A DNA stretch of 64,000 nt, from positions 28,780,173-28,844,172 of the forward strand of contig NC_092693.1 in assembly GCF_964275005.1 (NCBI RefSeq), read 5' to 3'. Made by a program: the position numbers and the translations under genes. Source of the stretch: Diadema setosum. Lineage: Eukaryota; Echinodermata; Echinoidea; Diadematoida; Diadematidae. Every line of letters starts with the position of its first letter. The stretch's first letter is position 1. The notes under the pieces were generated by a model. The model was given only the letters and a program-made list of their open reading frames with translations. It was not told where the DNA came from and ran no database searches. Of the stretch, positions 1 to 29,794 are shown piece after piece.

Positions 1-1252
1 TGGTTGCGAGTTCACCTGTGTATAATCTATGCATGCCTTCTTCTTTTGTTCTACTTCCTTGAGCTCAAACTTATGCATTCTTATGGTGACTCTGCCATGT
101 CATCATCCTTGTTCATTGCAATTTGTTCTAAATTTTGAAAATATTCTTATTCTTCATCCCATTTATCACAAATTCTGAAACTCTGTCCTCAGTGTAGCTA
201 ATTCATAGTTGTTCAAATGTCAAAATCTGAAAATCATCCGGAGGTCTCCTTAAAGTGCAGCTCAGATCGCATGAACTCCCGATGTATTCAAAATGGCTGT
301 CAGAGCAAGACGATGTACCGTTTGCACACGCTTCATATAATCTTCGTTTTCAATAAGTTGTAAATTGCGTATGTCAATATCGATAATGTAGAAATGAAAT
401 CTAATTTATGATTGTCTTTGATGAGTTTGAGGTGACAAAAATGATGTGAAGTATCAAAACTCAATGCGATCACCATGTTCGCTAGGTGTGTTTGCTTTGT
501 GTTGTGCACCACCCTGTCGCATTTTTACAGCAACTGGGCTGTGTATAGTTATAAAATGTACATTTGTATTGTCAATAGAGGGTGGGGGTGTTGGTTTCAA
601 AATACAGCGCAACTGAGCGCGTCAAAATAACAACCCACACATTTGAAGCAGTTATCTCCAGAGATGCCAAGTTCAAAATATTTTTATGAGTGAGATTTTC
701 ATGACTTGACGCCTCAGTGCACGCGCATGCGCGCAATCAAGGGAGCAAAGCGACCGAGCAGGGGGAGGGTGTGGGAGAGGGGTGTCCCCCCTCCGACAGT
801 AGTTGCAGACTTCGCCATCTTGAGTAGATCTTTGCCCGGCTCAAAGGTGTGGGCAGGAGCTCCATAGGCCAGCGTGACGGTGAGTCAGTGAGGATGCTGG
901 AGAGCGTTCTATTGGGGTTGAGCTTTGGTCTGAATGCCGTCTTATTTTTCCTCACCATCGAAGAGACATATTCTTCCTGAGCATTCACCAGTGCCAGTGC
1001 CACCACTTTCGCTAGGCGTGGAAGAAGGGGGGTGTCATCTGGGTATCAACGCACGATCCATGGCCATACGTAGGCCTACATTAAGAACCATGCGATGCGC
1101 GTGCGCGGTTCATCATACTAGTATATCATGTACGTACCGTGTACATACCGGTAGTAGCTGATATGTGCATTCATTGCTGCTGCACATTGTGCGTCCTCGA
1201 TTTGTCACGTGTGCAAGGCTAGATGGCTCGTGCGAAGGCGGTCAGCCAGTGC
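1..1252. other. Unassigned region left of the Mutator-like element
   Basis: I see no exon, RNA gene or intact mobile element here. Open frames near 737-1161 are short, unspliced and without recognisable motifs. The stretch around 735-800 (with GAGCAAAGCGACCGAGC) resembles the sequence at about 4710-4730, so part of it is probably a relic of the same dispersed repeat. Confidence 0.4.
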
Positions 1253-1261
1253 ATAGTCTAG
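1253..1261. repeat. Left 9-bp target-site duplication of the Mutator-like element
   Basis: ATAGTCTAG lies directly against the left terminal inverted repeat and recurs exactly at 4243-4251 against the right one. A 9-bp match at both predicted borders fixes the limits of the insertion. Confidence 0.85.
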
Positions 1262-1470
1262 GGGTTACGCCATTTCCTGACCCACTTTATCTGACACACT
1301 CTTTCTGACACACTTTTTTTGCCATTCACTTTGTACACGGGGCAGTTTTCATGAGACGGCCTCTGTTATTGGCTACTGTGCTAATGAATATTCAAGACTA
1401 TGGTATGGCTTGGAAGATCACGTGCACGCGGCAGGTTAAGCAACGCTATACAACGTAGTACTCGTAGTCT

Positions 1471-1519
1471 ACGTACCAAAGAGATTTTTCTCCTCACTAC
1501 GGAAAATCTCTTTGGTATG
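1471..1519. repeat. Short hairpin inside the Mutator-like element
   Basis: TACCAAAGAGATTTTTC is followed after about ten bases by GGAAAATCTCTTTGGTA, giving a nearly perfect stem of about 17 bp. Its function is unknown. It may be a small nested palindromic insertion. Confidence 0.6.
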
Positions 1520-3629
1520 TACAAAATCCGCCGCTGTACAGTATCTGCCGTAACTTATCGCGGCAGATTTTAGCCCATGTCGGAACGATAACTGCCGATT
1601 GAAACGATAACCGCCGGCGGATACTGTTTTAGAGCAAAAAACTGCCGCTACACCGGTGGCTTGTGTGTGTTTACAACATGTGTGCATATGGAGGAAGCAT
1701 GGGGTTGAAAAAACAGCACACGTGCAACGTGGTGAGGTAAAAAACAAATCGGACGTAAGAAGTCGTACATTCAAGAGCTAAACAGACAAATAGCGAAATC
1801 AAAGTCCACTGAAAAGGTCTTGACACTGTAATGTACTAGTATGTTCCAAATTCATGTCTGGCTTAGTTTCGAGAGAATTTTCTGCACTTGTGAAGGTTTT
1901 CTTTGCAAGAGATCAGGAGTGAGATCGGTGAAGTAGCTAAACGTGTACTCTATGTGACTGTTGCATGCATGCGTGTACGTGGCTGGGAGAGTGCGGCAAG
2001 AACGCTAGGAATGCACCACCAGCAGGTACGGTGGGCGGCAAATTCTTGGAGCAAAATTAGCCTTCATTGTTCAGCCCGTCTAGTATTTATATATTCATAA
2101 TAATTCTAATTCTTCATGAAATCACAATAAAAATACTTCATATATTCATGATACATTTTAGAAGCGTAATATGAAATATTTTGACTTTTTTTTTTGCAAT
2201 CCAAAGAAAAAATATTTTGAATAAAAAATTAATAATAAATAATAGTTCTTGACTCAAGTCTAAACTTCGTGCGTCTTCTTGCAGTCACCCCGCAGTTGCC
2301 CATGGATACGACGCATAAATAATCAGCTGTTTGCTGAGTCATTCCTACCCTACTGCCTCTGTTCAAATTGAGATCGATTGTGATTTTATCGGTGGCATAT
2401 AGTTTCATGACCTAATCCAATAAAACTAGACAAATTTAAACAAAAATCCCTATCAATATCACTTTTTGCCACGATAGTTTTCAGATTTCACTAGCTTCAT
2501 TATCGAAGCTGTTCTGAGGCTGTTGGACATTTGAAAGAACTGCTTTGTAAGAAATCACCTTTTATTTATTATCTATTTTCACACACAAGAATTTTGATGA
2601 CTTACATAATCTTTTAAAACTATTCTAATGTTATAATATTTCATGATGGTATGTATTCTGTCTTTACATGGCAAGATGGCATTTTTTTTTCTTCCATCCA
2701 GGGTCAAAGAACTAGGAAGTGACAGGAAGGAAACCAAAACAATAGGGAGGAAATGATAAGGATAGAATGAAACACCTGCTCAGCGGGCTCTTTTTTATTG
2801 ATACATGTATTTACAATGGTGAATGCAGTACATCAGAATTTAAGTACAGTTCTAAATAATTTATTATTTGAAAAATGAGCAAAGAAAATGGGATATCATC
2901 GAGTTCTAAATCTAAATGAAAACTAAATTAGCATCACCATTTAGATCTAATATTTACTAAAGAATAGCCCTGATGCAACCTTTTCGTTGAGTTTCTTTAG
3001 AGAAACGAATTTTTGGAGCAGTAACCCAAGTGAACAACCAAAAGGTTTAAAAAAAATGATGAAATGCAGGTCTCTAGACCACTCCTGTGCATGAGCGAGC
3101 AACAGCCCCCGTGGACAGTGTCACTTTCGTCCTTGGCCTAGGGCTAGGCTACTCGTGTCGTTCTCGCCATCATCAACGTCATGGTCACACGAAATAAATT
3201 GCATCATCAAAAGGGTTCGTATATCATCACCAGAATCATTGTGATCATCATCACTATCATCTCAACCACAGCAAAACCCTGAATATCATTCCCACCATAG
3301 TCACTCCCAGCTCACAAAAACACATCATCAGCAAACGTACAGACATTGCAGACTTTGTAGCTAACTACGTTAGACTTTAGATCAATGTTGGTTGTACACA
3401 AAATGAAACGGAGGTGGAAAACTAGTAATGAATACACGGAGATCTCAACGATGGCATTTTACCGTAGAAAAAATACACTGAATATCTTGCACCGCAAAAA
3501 AAAATTGAGGTAAAAAACTACGTTGAGGGAAACCAGGGTGAAAACCCGCTGCTTGGAAGACGAACGATGAAGACACTGTACGGTAAAAATGCACACGGAA
3601 ACAAACGAGTGGGTACCATACAAAGTTAG

Positions 3630-3695
3630 CTACACGCAGCCGCTGTAGGGACAGTTCGCGACAGCGGCTGCGTGTCCTACAGCGGCTGCGTGTAG
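3630..3695. repeat. Inverted repeat with 20-bp perfect arms
   Basis: CTACACGCAGCCGCTGTAGG at 3630-3649 is the exact reverse complement of 3676-3695. A third partial copy of the arm (ACAGCGGCTGCGTGT) sits between them. This is GC-rich in an AT-rich neighbourhood, inside the Mutator-like element. Confidence 0.7.
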
Positions 3696-4665
3696 TTACA
3701 TACAAAGTATGAATGTTCTCTCACACACGTAGATAATCTACATCGTGTTCAATAAAAAAAACTCAACAAACACTCGAACAAAAACTCACCTCTAAATTGT
3801 TGCAAACGAGATAATCACTTCAAAAAACGGGGGAAAAACACTTGTGGTAGTACGATTGTACTCTAAGAATAACAGAGATGAGATGATACGAAAGCAAAAG
3901 AGAGAAAAAGAGAGAGAAATGGACAGGAAACCTGCAGAAGTTATGCCACACTCACTGGCACCATGGACCTACAAAACGCAATTCGACACATACAGGTAAT
4001 CAGATATCGTCATGGACCCCCTTCCTTCAGGAGATCTATCACGATACCACGCGTAAGTCAATAGCATCAGACCGAGTGACTCATTATGAAAAAAAAATCG
4101 TAAGGCTGTTGAATATTCATTAGCACAGTAGCCAATAACAGAGGCCGTCTCATGAAAACTGCCCCGTGTACAAAATGAATGGCAAAAAAAGTGTGTCAGA
4201 AAGAGTGTGTCAGATGAAGTGGGTCAGGAAATGGCGTAACCCATAGTCTAGCAAATAATGCTACTTTTTTTTTTCCCCCCCTGTCAGGTTCTGATCACTA
4301 ATCTCAGAGATCAGTGGTCCCCATGCATGAGAAAAAAGGGTGCCATGTGTGAGATCGTGACACGGACCCTAAGTAAATGCGTGAGACTTGGTAACTCTGT
4401 ATCTTGGAGTGTGTACCGCAAATCGCATTTTCATTGCGTGCTTATGAATTCAGTGTTGATGCCTATTTTCTTTAGACTCTACATGCGAGTAAAATTTCAG
4501 ACAAATTGTGTGATATTTTAAGTATCTGTTGATAGAAAAACATTAGGCCATAGAGTGTCGATGTTTCGGACACCCAACTACAAACTGGTAAGACTAGCCT
4601 TGGAGAAATGGTTTCTATATTCTACTAGACCTTTTTTATTCGGTTAGTTTAGACACTTTGGCCTT

Positions 4666-4830
4666 CAGGGGCGGATCTAGCTTTTTATAAAGGGGGGGTT
4701 GGGGGCGGTATGCGAGGGAGCGTAGCGACCAAGCAAGCGGATTTTTGAAAATCTGTGTGTGAAAATGGCGTTTTCTTGCATCTACACAGCCCAGTCGCCG
4801 CATGGCATCTAGTTGAACATTTATCATAAA
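4666..4830. repeat. Fragment of a CAGGGGCGGATCTAG-type (hAT-like) repeat
   Basis: The terminus CAGGGGCGGATCTAG followed by a G-run resembles the end of the small element at 59778-59920. Only one end is visible. The downstream GAGGGAGCGTAGCGACC also echoes the sequence at about 745, so this looks like a truncated member of a dispersed family. Confidence 0.4.
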
Positions 4831-5090
4831 TACGGGTACACAGCCAGAAAATTTGTATAAAAGTAAAACATCAATCTATCAATGCGGACATCAAATCTGG
4901 AAGTGGTTTGTGAGAAGACTCTAGATTCTAACTGTGGTCTAGAGTAAAATTTAGACTGTTCGTACGTGTTAGATAACTAATGTTACTCAGTAATTCTAAC
5001 TTGTTAAAGAACAACGTGTAGGCCTATCACTGTAATACTATTAACATTGATTAACGTTACCGTTGACCGATAACTTGGGCGACAAGTAAA

Positions 5091-5228
5091 TTTATGTCTA
5101 ATTCCGCGAAAAACTTTTCATTTATAGTACCATAATGACATTTGCTGGGTCAGCAAAGCGAAAAAACTGACCCAGCAAATGTCATTACTATAAATGAGAA
5201 TTTTTTTTTGCGGAATTAGACATACTTG
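5091..5228. repeat. Palindromic hairpin element (arms about 65 bp)
   Basis: The left arm runs from ATGTCTAATTCCGCGAAAAA to TGCTGGGTCAG. After a spacer of about 13 bases its reverse complement runs from CTGACCCAGCAAATG to GGAATTAGACAT. Only a few mismatches and small gaps separate the arms. It is typical of a palindromic miniature transposon and would fold into a long hairpin if transcribed. Confidence 0.75.
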
Positions 5229-6386
5229 TCGGTCAATCACTACTGGAGTACTGTATCCACTGCACTGTCCTCCAGGCTCCAGCCTTCTTGAAATTCAGAA
5301 TTCTTTAAATGATGTGAAGTCTACACAAGATTCAATAAAGGTCAGCTCAGCTCCACATTACCTCTTGACCGAAAGATCGGTCTGTATCTGGTGGTCGGGG
5401 AAATGTTCCGCGGAGACTGCGTCTGGCTTCACCGATCCCCTCCTGAGGAAAGCGATAACGGGGTACCTGGTAACGTCAAAAAAATAAAAGACTCCTCCGC
5501 TGTCCGGACAGACGGATTTTTCTGTCTACGTACAATAAACCACCACTCACACCAGCCACCATCCCACCAAGCACAGCACAAGACAGCCGCCTAGTCTGAG
5601 TTTTACGACAACAAACGCACTAAATATTCCATACTCAGATACTGTACTGAGTAACATTATAGAAATAGTCTTTGGACCTACCTCCAGCAGCGGCCTGCTT
5701 TGTTTTCCAATACCAAATTTTGGCTCAACAAGTGCGACGACAGCAAGGTTCAATACGTAAGTCGTTATCGCTCCACTGACTTCCCGAGTCAGCTCTCCGC
5801 ACACCGTACCGTGTCACATACCCAGTGTCGGCGATCCGACAGGGCAGGAGCCTGCCGGGATACTTATCTGCGATCCAACAGTGCATCCGACAGGAGCATC
5901 CATGCAATGCGCGCGATTGACTCGCCTCTTGTGTGGTGCAACATAACAGTACAGAGTGCAGTGGAGATAAAAACAGTGCAGTCGGATTGTGTCGCAATCG
6001 TATCAATATCTGACAGCTTAGCCTATTGTCATACACGTGGATATTGAAAATAAATGAGACAGCTCACCCCTGCAGCAGCGCGCAGGAACCGAACCGTCGT
6101 CTCACCGCACAGCACAGCTCAGGCGAGTTACAAGTAAATTTTACTGAGTTAAATTTTCCGTTCTTCTGTGAGTATTGGGTGATTTGTGGGCGTTAACTGA
6201 AACTTTGTCGTCTGCATGTGAGAGTTAAAACACATTTTATTCAATGCCACGTACCACGCACGTTACTATCATCCATATTACTGGAGTATGTATGCATGCT
6301 GGGACTGGGTAGACTCCTTTATTACAGTCCGACGTATTGTTATTTGTGTTACATGATTCTGAATTTTATTTGATTACGTTTTTATA

Positions 6387-7290
6387 GGGTGGCACATCCA
6401 ATTACCGGACGCTTTCTTTCGTGGCTTTGAATTCCGTACTCAGAGGATGAAATTTGGACTAAAAATAACATCACTTATTCACAGACTCCTGGAAATTACG
6501 AATTCAGCCAACTGATGTCAATTATTCACTCCAGTTTTTAGAAAATATGCTTCAAACATAACCCTCTACAAAAGTTGTCTTTTTGCGCGGTGCAAAATCG
6601 CATTGTATTACCGGACACGATTTTCGCAATGAAATAATCGACATCTTTCGCACCTAATCCTTGCACAAGAATCACAATTTATCCCACAAATCATCGTACA
6701 CATTATCACTAAGCGGATGACAAAGAAAAAATTGGCAAATGAGGCTAAAATTTCGTATTTTACGGTTAAATGTCTGTCTTGAACATTTCGAACAGTTCAC
6801 AGAATAAAACCTTGTGAAAAAATCGACAACTGGTTAGACTCTACTTCTAGTTTACATGCTTTGTCTATGGGAGCTGCACGCGCGGCTGATGAGTTGCGGG
6901 CCCCTTAGCGCACAACTATTCCGCATCGTTTGCGTTTGAGGACGATAGCTACAAATTTCCGATATCGATCAGTGAACTTTTGGTTCTATTGGAATCTTCA
7001 GCATTTTTCCTGTATGTGAGTGGGATTTCATAGAATTTCAGTCGCGAAATGTGATTCAAACATGCATGCATATTAGCTATCTCGAGGTGCGGGTCACTCA
7101 ACTATAAAATTGAGGTAAAATGTGAATTTTTTCGTGTTTTTACATTTTTATGTGGCGTTTTTTGCTATTTCGGTCCACACAAAGTTCTGTGAGGCTAATC
7201 TAGGAAGTCTCGCGCGCACAGAATGTCATTAGTACGCAAAAATGTGCGTGTCCGGTAATACCATGCGTCCGGTAATACCATGCTTGCCCC
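6387..7290. mobile_element. Possible non-autonomous DNA transposon with ATTACCGGACGC ends
   Basis: The left end reads GGGTGGCACATCC then ATTACCGGACGC. The right end, read on the other strand, is GGGGCAAGCATGG then TATTACCGGACGC. These imperfect inverted ends of about 26 bp bound roughly 900 bp, with further ATTACCGGAC copies inside (about 6607 and 7250). No clear target duplication or coding frame is seen. Confidence 0.45.
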
Positions 7291-7563
7291 TACTCAATGA
7301 GTCAGTTAGATTTTATACATTTTTTTTTATTTTATTTTTTTACAGATGGTGGAATGTTATGTAAATCTATCTGAATTACTTCTACATGAATTACCTAGAT
7401 TTCCTGTATGGCATCCTGTATATTACCTATTTTTGCTATTTAACAATGTTTAAGTAAGTCAAAGACTCGTATCATAGATTAGACCTTATTTAGGCCCCCT
7501 AGAGGTGTCGAGCTAAAATAAAAGAAGGCCCGCCCTCAAGTCAGATGCTCAAGGGCCATTTTA

Positions 7564-7936
7564 CTAAGGGAGGTTTAGATTTGCGGCTTGGACATTTGAG
7601 ATGACGAGTGCGTCGGCCGTTCTCCTCGCTCTATGCGTCGTGCTGAAAAGTAGCTTTAGATTACACTGTGACGCAACATATAAAAAATAAAATGGCGCCC
7701 CCATACCATGCCATATGATTGGTGGTGCATCAGTAGATGGCTCTCGACACTATGTCGTGAATTGAGCGGACGTTCATGTAAAAATAGCCCAGAATGCGTA
7801 GTGAAAAACTCAGATGAGGCGAGCTATAAATAGATCGACTTGATCAAGTTGATGCGTGCTTTTGCACATGCTCAGAACACATATTTTTCTTCTGTACTGT
7901 ATCCCTTGGGTGGCAAAAATCTAAAGCTCCCTATTA
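7564..7936. mobile_element. Miniature inverted-repeat element (AGGGAGGTTTAGATTT ends)
   Basis: The left end TAAGGGAGGTTTAGATTTGC is matched in inverse orientation by AAATCTAAAGCTCCCTATTA at the right end, enclosing about 370 bp. The arms are imperfect, indicating an older copy. There is no open frame. Confidence 0.5.
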
Positions 7937-8010
7937 AACATGGGGCATATAATTTAGTCAAGTTGATTGTAACTGTGAATGTATAAAGTAGGTCTATGAA
8001 ATACCGTAGT

Positions 8011-8129
8011 TATGGGTAAACTCGGCCTAGTGGTTAAACTCGGGCCCCCAGCGCGCACAATAAAATTACAGCTAGTTGCAATGCGCGCGCTGAGAGCCAA
8101 GTTTACGCGCTAGGCCGAGTTTACCCATA
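8011..8129. mobile_element. Small palindromic element (TATGGGTAAACTCGGCCTAG ends)
   Basis: TATGGGTAAACTCGGCCTAG at the left is repeated in inverse orientation at the right, about 120 bp end to end. The inner parts of the arms also pair (GGTTAAACTCGG with CCAAGTTTACG). It is too small to encode anything. Confidence 0.65.
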
Positions 8130-9345
8130 TACCATAGAAGCCTTTAAGGGTGCACTCCCATCACTCAACCACTAAATGATGTGGCCTTTTTTTACTTGCA
8201 CCTTGTACCATAAGCACCGTCTGTCTGCACTGCACGGGACACTCACTGGTCCCCTCGACGCTACATTCAGAGTGATGGATCCTGTCAAGTACCGAAGTAG
8301 AAGTAGATCTAAAATTTATATCATGAGATGTGATCTAACTCCTTAGAGGGGATAAACTAAAGAGGCTGACCCTCCCTGTGCTTGGGCAGATGATTTGCTG
8401 GGAGGAAGGGGGTCATGTCACAATGAAATTTTCAATTTTCAGTAGCAGTAGATTCTAAGGTGTCTTCTGCTATTATAAATTTCATGACATCACAATATCA
8501 TATGGGCACAGGCTAAAGGTGTTGAGTATGAAAATTTGTCATTAAACATGTCCACAGGCACAGAACATTCCACAACTGATGGCACAGTACAAAGATAGAA
8601 GGTAAATCCAGCTCAGGATAGAGGTTTAAGGCCATGTTATCATCACATATTTTTTTAGATATATTTTTAGATCCTACTTTGGCTGTGAATATCAAGAAAT
8701 TGTCAAAAACATTGCCAGATGCATCATTGGGAAGCAGTGCTCTTCTCACTCACTTGAGTTCTCCAGGTGTTTAGGAGGAATGTCTACCTTAAACTAGTCA
8801 CACTCACAGGGAATTGGGCCTTTAAAACTCTAGAATGATGGATGAAGGCAAAAGCTTCCCATATTGTCTATTCTTCTGTTCTTATTTCCTTATTTCTGTC
8901 ATAGCTACAATGAAAAGACAGAAAAATTATTAAACTGTAAAAGTGGAAATTTTTTGCGGTGTTGAAATTTTTGTGCATTTTGCGCAGTCAGAAACTAGCG
9001 CAAATATTTTTGCTTGCCATAGGTCCCTGTAGTTTTCCCACAGGGTCCTGCCATTTTTATTCCCAAGCATTAATAGGTACTTGTTTTCACACCTGGGTCA
9101 TTAGGAATATTGTGCCCAGGTGTTGTCCTGGTGCATATTCAGGGGTGTTATTTTTCATGAGTAGATTGTGTAATCTCTCTTCTTTCCATGGCAGTGTGGT
9201 CTGTATAGCAGCCGATTGTTGGAGTTTTGAAGGTAAAAACCTTGGTAGATGATCATTAACCCTCTGCTCAGAATTACAACAATTGAGCAAACACTATTAT
9301 TGTTCTGTTGTTGTTTTGTTTTTGTTTTTTTTTTCAATAAAATGA

Positions 9346-26186
<16,841 letters not shown>

Positions 26187-27168
26187 CATGCCGCGCAGTG
26201 GCACATACTTAACCTTTTCTCATGGAATTATTTACTGGTAATTCTATAGCATATAACCTTTTATTATACATGTATGAAACAACTATTTTTACAGTATTAT
26301 AACTTGTAGCTTGTCTTCATGCAAAATTTTGTAACTTGATTACATTTTCCCTCTCGAGATGTCACTTCTTTTTTGTGTGTGCTTTTCTGACAAGTGATGT
26401 TGCTGACATTAATTGTCATATTGGTTAGACAACTTCCAAACTTTATTTGAATGTTACTGATAATTTTTTAACAAGGAACTTGGGGAATAGTTACGTGCAT
26501 TAAGCAATGAGGAAGATGCTTAGCCTAAGATATGAACACTGGCTTCTCACGTGAAGTAGGCAAGGCAGACTAGGCAATGATTGAAAAGGCCCTGCGAAAG
26601 CTGTCACAAGTGTTGCAACCATTTTTATGAGTCTTCACATACATACTTTGAATACAATTTGTGGTGCAATAGGTGAATTCTTTTGTTGGTTCACATCAGT
26701 ATACTTTAAGTATACGTGCATATACAGGTGTGTGTTGAGGTGGTCTAAACAAACTGTGATCATGATAGGATTCAATGAGGGGTGACATTTTACTTGTATA
26801 TGACTCCTTACTAAATTCAACAAGTGCTTTCGTTCCCTCTGGTGAAGTACCCTAAACAGAAAATGTCCACAACATGCGTAAATCACCCATAGAACCTCTC
26901 TTGAATGAACTGCAATACATTGTTATTCACATAAGTTTGGTTTTGTGGGAGTTTTTTTTTTTTTTTTTTTTTTAATATATATATAGAAGAAGAGTAGAGT
27001 GAGCTCCAAGGTATCGTGGCCAAGGCTGTGGATTTGTTGGGTTTGGGGTTCAAATCATGATGCATTCATCTTCACTGTCAAGTATATTTGCATAATCATA
27101 ATTTTTCAACAAAATTACTGTGATTCAAAGTGTGATTTTTTCACCATTACCATACTGGTACTTTTAAG

Positions 27169-27174
27169 AATAAA
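27169..27174 (+). terminator. Candidate polyadenylation signal for DUS2
   Basis: AATAAA on the sense strand about 980 bp after the stop codon. It is the first canonical hexamer I found, but an earlier variant signal is possible. Confidence 0.3.
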
Positions 27175-28204
27175 AATTTGTGCATTACCATATTCTGGAA
27201 GACAGGTAGACACACTGGAGTGTATAACCTTTCCCTTTCCTACAACAATTTCCTTTACACGCGAATATGCTGTGTGCTCTAAGAAGTAAATGAAAAGTGT
27301 GTAAATATGATGTCCTTTTAATATCGTCATGCAAACATTACTATAAACTGTGAAAGGCTTGATGCTATTCATATTCATTAATTCATCTTTGAACTCGGCA
27401 GAAAACAGTCATAATATCAATCATTACTGTAATTCTGCTTGCAGTTAAGTCATGAAATTACATATCAGCATTTTCATTTATTATGTTCAGTCACAAATGA
27501 CGAGAGACAGTAGTTGAGGTTCATTTGGGTGAAACATCCATTTTATTCACAGCAATTCCAGCCAACCAAGATAAGGCACATTATTCCTGAAAGCATATAC
27601 ACCAGAACTTCCTTAACACCTGCCACAGGTGGCGCTATGCATCAAAACACACTAACAACCTTTAGTGATTAACATTACCCAAACACTGGCTAATATCACA
27701 GATCATCATACTAAATGTTATAATAGCAAGTTCTAAAGTATGTATGCCATATCTCTTATTGTTTATGTGCTTACAAATGAATGGATGCAGATTATAATCA
27801 TTCTTACTCTCTGAATAAGAAAAAAATGAAGACAAATATTAAATCATTAAATATATGCAACTGGAGATCTATATCTTTACCTTTTTTAATGTTTTTACAA
27901 AAGAACTACATAATTATGAACGACAGAAATATGAACTACAGAATTTTCAGACTGCTATCGTTAGTGAATATGTAAATTGGTGCATCAAATGCATTGACTG
28001 ATAACTGTTCCTGTTTGCCAAGTTTTGACTGTTGAATCTATACTGTCTATGTAATATGTACATGTATTTGTATTTATAAATGATTGTATAAACATATGGT
28101 GCTAGAAAGGAATGTGATCTGTACTTTGAAACTCTGAGGTGATGGCATCATGTTGGACTGGTATGTTAGTGGATAAAAATTTACGTACAGCAATCAGACA
28201 CTGC

Positions 28205-28587
28205 TTTAAAGGGATGGTACAGCATTGGTGAAGATGAGAATTGGGCTTTTAACTTTTTGCGAGATACCAAGAAAACACTTATGACATAGTACAAAACATA
28301 CCATTCTAAGAGGAATTCAAAGTTTATTTGATGAAAATCGGATTTGGCATGACTGAAACATTCAAAAACAAAGTAAAACAAAGCGATTGTAAAAAAGTGT
28401 GGGTCCCACACTTTATTAGAATTGCTCTGTTTTGGATATCTCAGCAATTTCAAAACCAATTTTCATCAAATAAAGGTTGAATTCCTCATGGAATTAACAT
28501 GCTCTCATAAGAGGTTTCTCATTATCTCGCCAAAAATGTTAGAAACCTGAAATTAGGTCTCAACCAAAACTATACAATCCCTTTAAA
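28205..28587. mobile_element. 380-bp MITE, copy 2
   Basis: The best preserved member: TTTAAAGGGATGGTACAG at the left and ACTATACAATCCCTTTAAA at the right form terminal inverted repeats. Inner sequence matches copies at 25351 and 53858. Confidence 0.8.
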
Positions 28588-28992
28588 TCAACCAAGAATC
28601 ACAAACACAGTCGAAGCACACAGTAATTAAAATGAAAACATTACATGTACAATAATTTCTTACAAACCACTGAGATTTGATTTTCTCTTTGTCAATATAG
28701 TAAGATTAACTACAGTAGCAATTTTACCACAATCACTATCCATAGAATCCTGAATAGATACACATAATGTGTGCGTCTAAAACAGGTATGACCTGCACAA
28801 TCTGTGTATTGGACAGTGGTAAGACACTGCCATATTTTGAACAGAGCAATGTGATAGTTTTGCGTGTTCACACGTCTTCAAACGAAATTAGCATCAACAG
28901 GTGATTCCAATTCTGTCCTTTAGACTTGCAATTTTCTTTCATTAAATTAAAATTCATTATATAATGATTTCATGATGATTATTTTAGGACCT

Positions 28993-29146
28993 GGGGGTGT
29001 TTCATCAACGCTTGCGCCGACAACTGTCGGCGCTGACCAATTTCAGCAAAATCCTTGGTTTTGATTGGCTGAGATGCTCTGGTCACTGACTGTTACTATG
29101 GTGATTCAAGTTGTCAGCGCTGACAAACGTTGATGAAACACCCCCC
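28993..29146. mobile_element. 150-bp MITE of the GTTTCAT-end group, member 1
   Basis: GGGGGTGTTTCATCAACG and CGTTGATGAAACACCCCC form the ends. The core contains TGATTGGCTGAGA. Sister members lie at 29614, 40290 and 53655. Confidence 0.75.
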
Positions 29147-29613
29147 TGATTTTTTACTTTGTTGTAGCAAAGTTCTGTTTACACTGCAATAGTGTTCATT
29201 GTAATGGGAGCACCCTATATCTCCATTGACAGTTCTGCATTGAATGGAATAAATACATTGATAAAATGAGCATATAACTTGAAGTAACAGTGTAGTACAA
29301 GATGTTTAATGTTTGATGTCAGATATTTCTACTACATTGTACTTTGTCTCATTTCTTATCCATGTTTCATTGTGCATGCATGTTTACTTTTGTCAAAATG
29401 ATCAGTCATAAGTTCACAGAGATACGCACCATGCAGGTCTACATGTTCGCTTGAATTCTACTTTCAATTCTGAATATGAATAATGATATAAGTGGCCCAT
29501 TAGGAAGCACTGTATGCTATACACACACTATAATAATGTACATTGTACTCACAGGCTCCCACAGTCCCTTTCAAAGGACTAGGCTATGAGCTAAAGTGTC
29601 ATGTCAAAGGTCA

Positions 29614-29760
29614 GGGGGCATTTCATGAAGCATTTTGTCAAGATTTATTTTTTTTTTTCCTATTGACAAACTGTTATAGGCCACTGAATTCCTGTATCTG
29701 ATTGGCTGAGAGCAAATTTGTCAGCAAAAATATCAGCCCTAAGTGCTTCATGAAATGCCC
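29614..29760. mobile_element. 150-bp MITE of the GTTTCAT-end group, member 2
   Basis: GGGGGCATTTCATGAAGCA and TGCTTCATGAAATGCCC form the ends, and the core again has TGATTGGCTGAGAGCAA. It lies beyond the receptor stop codon and its candidate polyadenylation signal. Confidence 0.75.
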
Positions 29761-29794
29761 ACAGGCACACCCGGTACTGTAAAGAAACTCAAAC

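Larger units (their letters stand above)
1262..4242. mobile_element. Mutator-like (MULE-type) element, probably non-autonomous
   Basis: The outer ends are inverted repeats of 134 bp (1262-1395 and 4109-4242) that differ at only about two positions. Both begin GGGTTACGCCATTTCC when read inwards. The element is bracketed by a perfect 9-bp direct repeat, ATAGTCTAG, at 1253-1261 and 4243-4251. Long terminal repeats with a 9-bp target duplication are the hallmark of the Mutator superfamily, which is the basis of the class call. The 2.7-kb interior has no long open frame for a transposase. It contains smaller palindromes (1471-1519, 3630-3695) and a possible helix-turn-helix coding scrap near 1903-2020. 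The near identity of the two ends suggests a fairly recent insertion. Confidence 0.8.
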
